From Bacteroidota bacterium (GTDB lineage Bacteria; Bacteroidota; Bacteroidia; Bacteroidales; FEN-979), in contig JAPLDI010000028.1 in NCBI GenBank assembly GCA_026391795.1, positions 1 to 64,000 on the forward strand: a DNA stretch of 64,000 bases, read 5' to 3'. Both the position numbers and the translations under genes were made by a program. Each line of letters starts with the position of its first letter. Positions within the stretch are counted from its first letter, which is position 1. Below the pieces are notes generated by a model. It did not search any database. It saw only the letters and a list, made by a program, of their open reading frames with translations, and was not told the origin of the DNA. Shown here piece after piece: positions 62,912-64,000 of this stretch.

Positions 62912-64000
62912 ATGAAAAATATCAGAATGTTTCAGAGGCCTGATTTTCGGCATTTCACCATTTCGCTATTTATATTTCCTCTCCTCCTCTCCGCACAGAC
63001 CGGTACACCACCCGACTGGGAAAACCCGGCCCTGACGGGCATCAACAATGAGCCACCGCATGCAACCTTTATCCCCTATGCAGATGAACAGACCACGCTG
63101 GCGAATGACTGGAATGCATCACCCTATTACAAATTACTGAACGGCACCTGGAAATTCAACTGGTCTGAAAACCCCGGTTCACGACCTTTGAATTTTTACC
63201 AGGATGATTTTCCCGTCTCCGGATGGCAGGATATTCAGGTACCTTCCACGATTGAGGTCCAGGGTTATGGATACCCGATTTACGTAAACCAGCCCTATGA
63301 ATTCATCCACCTGATGAAACCCGACCCTCCGCATGTCCCGCATGACTATAACCCTGTCGGATCCTACCGCACCTCGTTCACGCTTCCTGAAAAATGGAAT
63401 GGAAGGCAGGTCTTCCTGCATTTCGGGGCCGTTAAATCCTTCCTCTATGTTTACTTGAACGGTCAAAAGATCGGCATGGGCAAGGATGCCAAGACACCCG
63501 TTGAATTCAACATTACAAACTATTTAAGGGTGGGTTCCAATACCCTCGGGGTTGAGGTATTCCGCTGGAGCGACGGCACATACCTCGAATGCCAGGATAT
63601 GTGGCGGCTCAGCGGTATCAACCGGGATGTTTATCTATTTTCCACTCCCGGGGTCCGTATCAGGGATTTTGAGGCAACAGGAGATCTTACGGACAATTAC
63701 AACAATGGCCTTCTTCGTTTAACCGTCATCCTGCAGCATCCTTCAGAGGGTGCCAAACGACCCGTGTCAGGTGTATGGCAGATCGGTGTGAAACTCTACC
63801 GGTTAAAAGAAGACAAAAAACCTGTTTTTGAAGAGAGTATTTATATAACCCTGAAGGAGGGGACAGAGGATACTGTGACCTTCGAGAGAGCAGTCGCCAA
63901 TCCAGATAAGTGGAGCGCCGAGATACCAAACCTCTATCACCTGGTCATCTCCCTCGTTGATCCTGATGGAAAAATTGTGGAATCAACAGGCTGCAGTGTA
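62912..64000 (+). CDS. GH2 beta-galactosidase, 5' part
   Basis: The frame is open from the ATG at 62912 to the window end (363 codons, no stop), so the gene is cut by the edge. It starts with a signal peptide (cleavage after LLLSAQ). The LacZ-type GH2 N-terminal region follows: DWENPALTGINNEPPHA, LNGTWKFNW, the sugar-binding jelly-roll with VPSTIEVQGYGYPIYVN, FGAVKSFLYVYLNGQ and DMWRLSGINRDVYL, then the start of the Ig-like domain. The catalytic barrel lies beyond the window. Role: periplasmic hydrolysis of beta-galactosides. Confidence 0.92.
   Translation, partial: MKNIRMFQRPDFRHFTISLFIFPLLLSAQTGTPPDWENPALTGINNEPPHATFIPYADEQTTLANDWNASPYYKLLNGTWKFNWSENPGSRPLNFYQDDFPVSGWQDIQVPSTIEVQGYGYPIYVNQPYEFIHLMKPDPPHVPHDYNPVGSYRTSFTLPEKWNGRQVFLHFGAVKSFLYVYLNGQKIGMGKDAKTPVEFNITNYLRVGSNTLGVEVFRWSDGTYLECQDMWRLSGINRDVYLFSTPGVRIRDFEATGDLTDNYNNGLLRLTVILQHPSEGAKRPVSGVWQIGVKLYRLKEDKKPVFEESIYITLKEGTEDTVTFERAVANPDKWSAEIPNLYHLVISLVDPDGKIVESTGCSV

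Overview
The window comes from a member of the Bacteroidota, most likely an environmental Bacteroidales/Marinilabiliales-type lineage; species cannot be told from this sequence. The evidence is a SusC/SusD pair with SusE-like lipoproteins, C-terminal type IX secretion (T9SS) sorting domains, TAnnTTTG promoter -7 boxes in place of sigma70 boxes, and little sign of Shine-Dalgarno sites. I saw no rRNA, tRNA or CRISPR.

Layout. (1) 0.1-25.6 kb is a starch/maltodextrin utilisation locus: two SLC45/GPH-like sugar transporters, a GH77 4-alpha-glucanotransferase, a neopullulanase-like GH13, a eukaryote-type branching enzyme, a T9SS-sorted esterase, two lipoprotein GH13 enzymes, a leftward susC-susD-susE-susE' block, and rightward T9SS-sorted amylase and starch-module proteins. 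Outer-membrane capture (SusC/D/E), surface and secreted hydrolysis (T9SS and lipoprotein amylases), periplasmic trimming and cytoplasmic uptake and disproportionation are all represented. No SusR-like regulator lies in the window. (2) 25.7-33.6 kb holds an unknown 862-residue secreted protein, a type II NADH dehydrogenase, a TPR protein, an atypical SDR and a universal stress protein. (3) 33.7-42.9 kb is an almost complete leucine/isovalerate degradation cluster: both methylcrotonyl-CoA carboxylase subunits, methylglutaconyl-CoA hydratase, both CoA-transferase subunits, two HMG-CoA-lyase-type enzymes and an acyl-CoA dehydrogenase. (4) 43-47.5 kb carries small housekeeping genes. Then a leftward operon of acyl-CoA dehydrogenase, fused isobutyryl-CoA mutase (IcmF) and butyrate kinase ties branched-chain acyl-CoA to butyryl-CoA metabolism. 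(5) 52-57 kb has a POT peptide transporter, a REP-like repeat array with its HUH/Y1 transposase, and an ECF sigma/membrane protein/DUF4252 operon. (6) 57-64 kb has a CNNM/CorC-type protein, cysE-cysK, two small membrane proteins, cutC and the start of a GH2 beta-galactosidase.

The most unusual feature is the make-up of the spacers between genes. Many are built almost wholly from short tandem arrays, mainly of 7 bp but of many unrelated sequences (GGATGCT, AATACCC/ACCTAAA, GGATCGA, GAAATCR, GAGGTCR, GATGTGR, ATTACGA, RAATGAA, GCGAAYA), plus 8-, 9- and 11-bp arrays. They often begin within a few bases of a stop codon, or overlap it, and run up to the next start codon. Spacers inside the leucine cluster are filled in this way. 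A second strong signal is the REP-type array at 54.5-55.5 kb, where two unit types (44 and 50 bp) share a GTCCC-TAC-GGGAC hairpin beside a REP-associated tyrosine transposase. All assignments are from reading the sequence; no database search was run.
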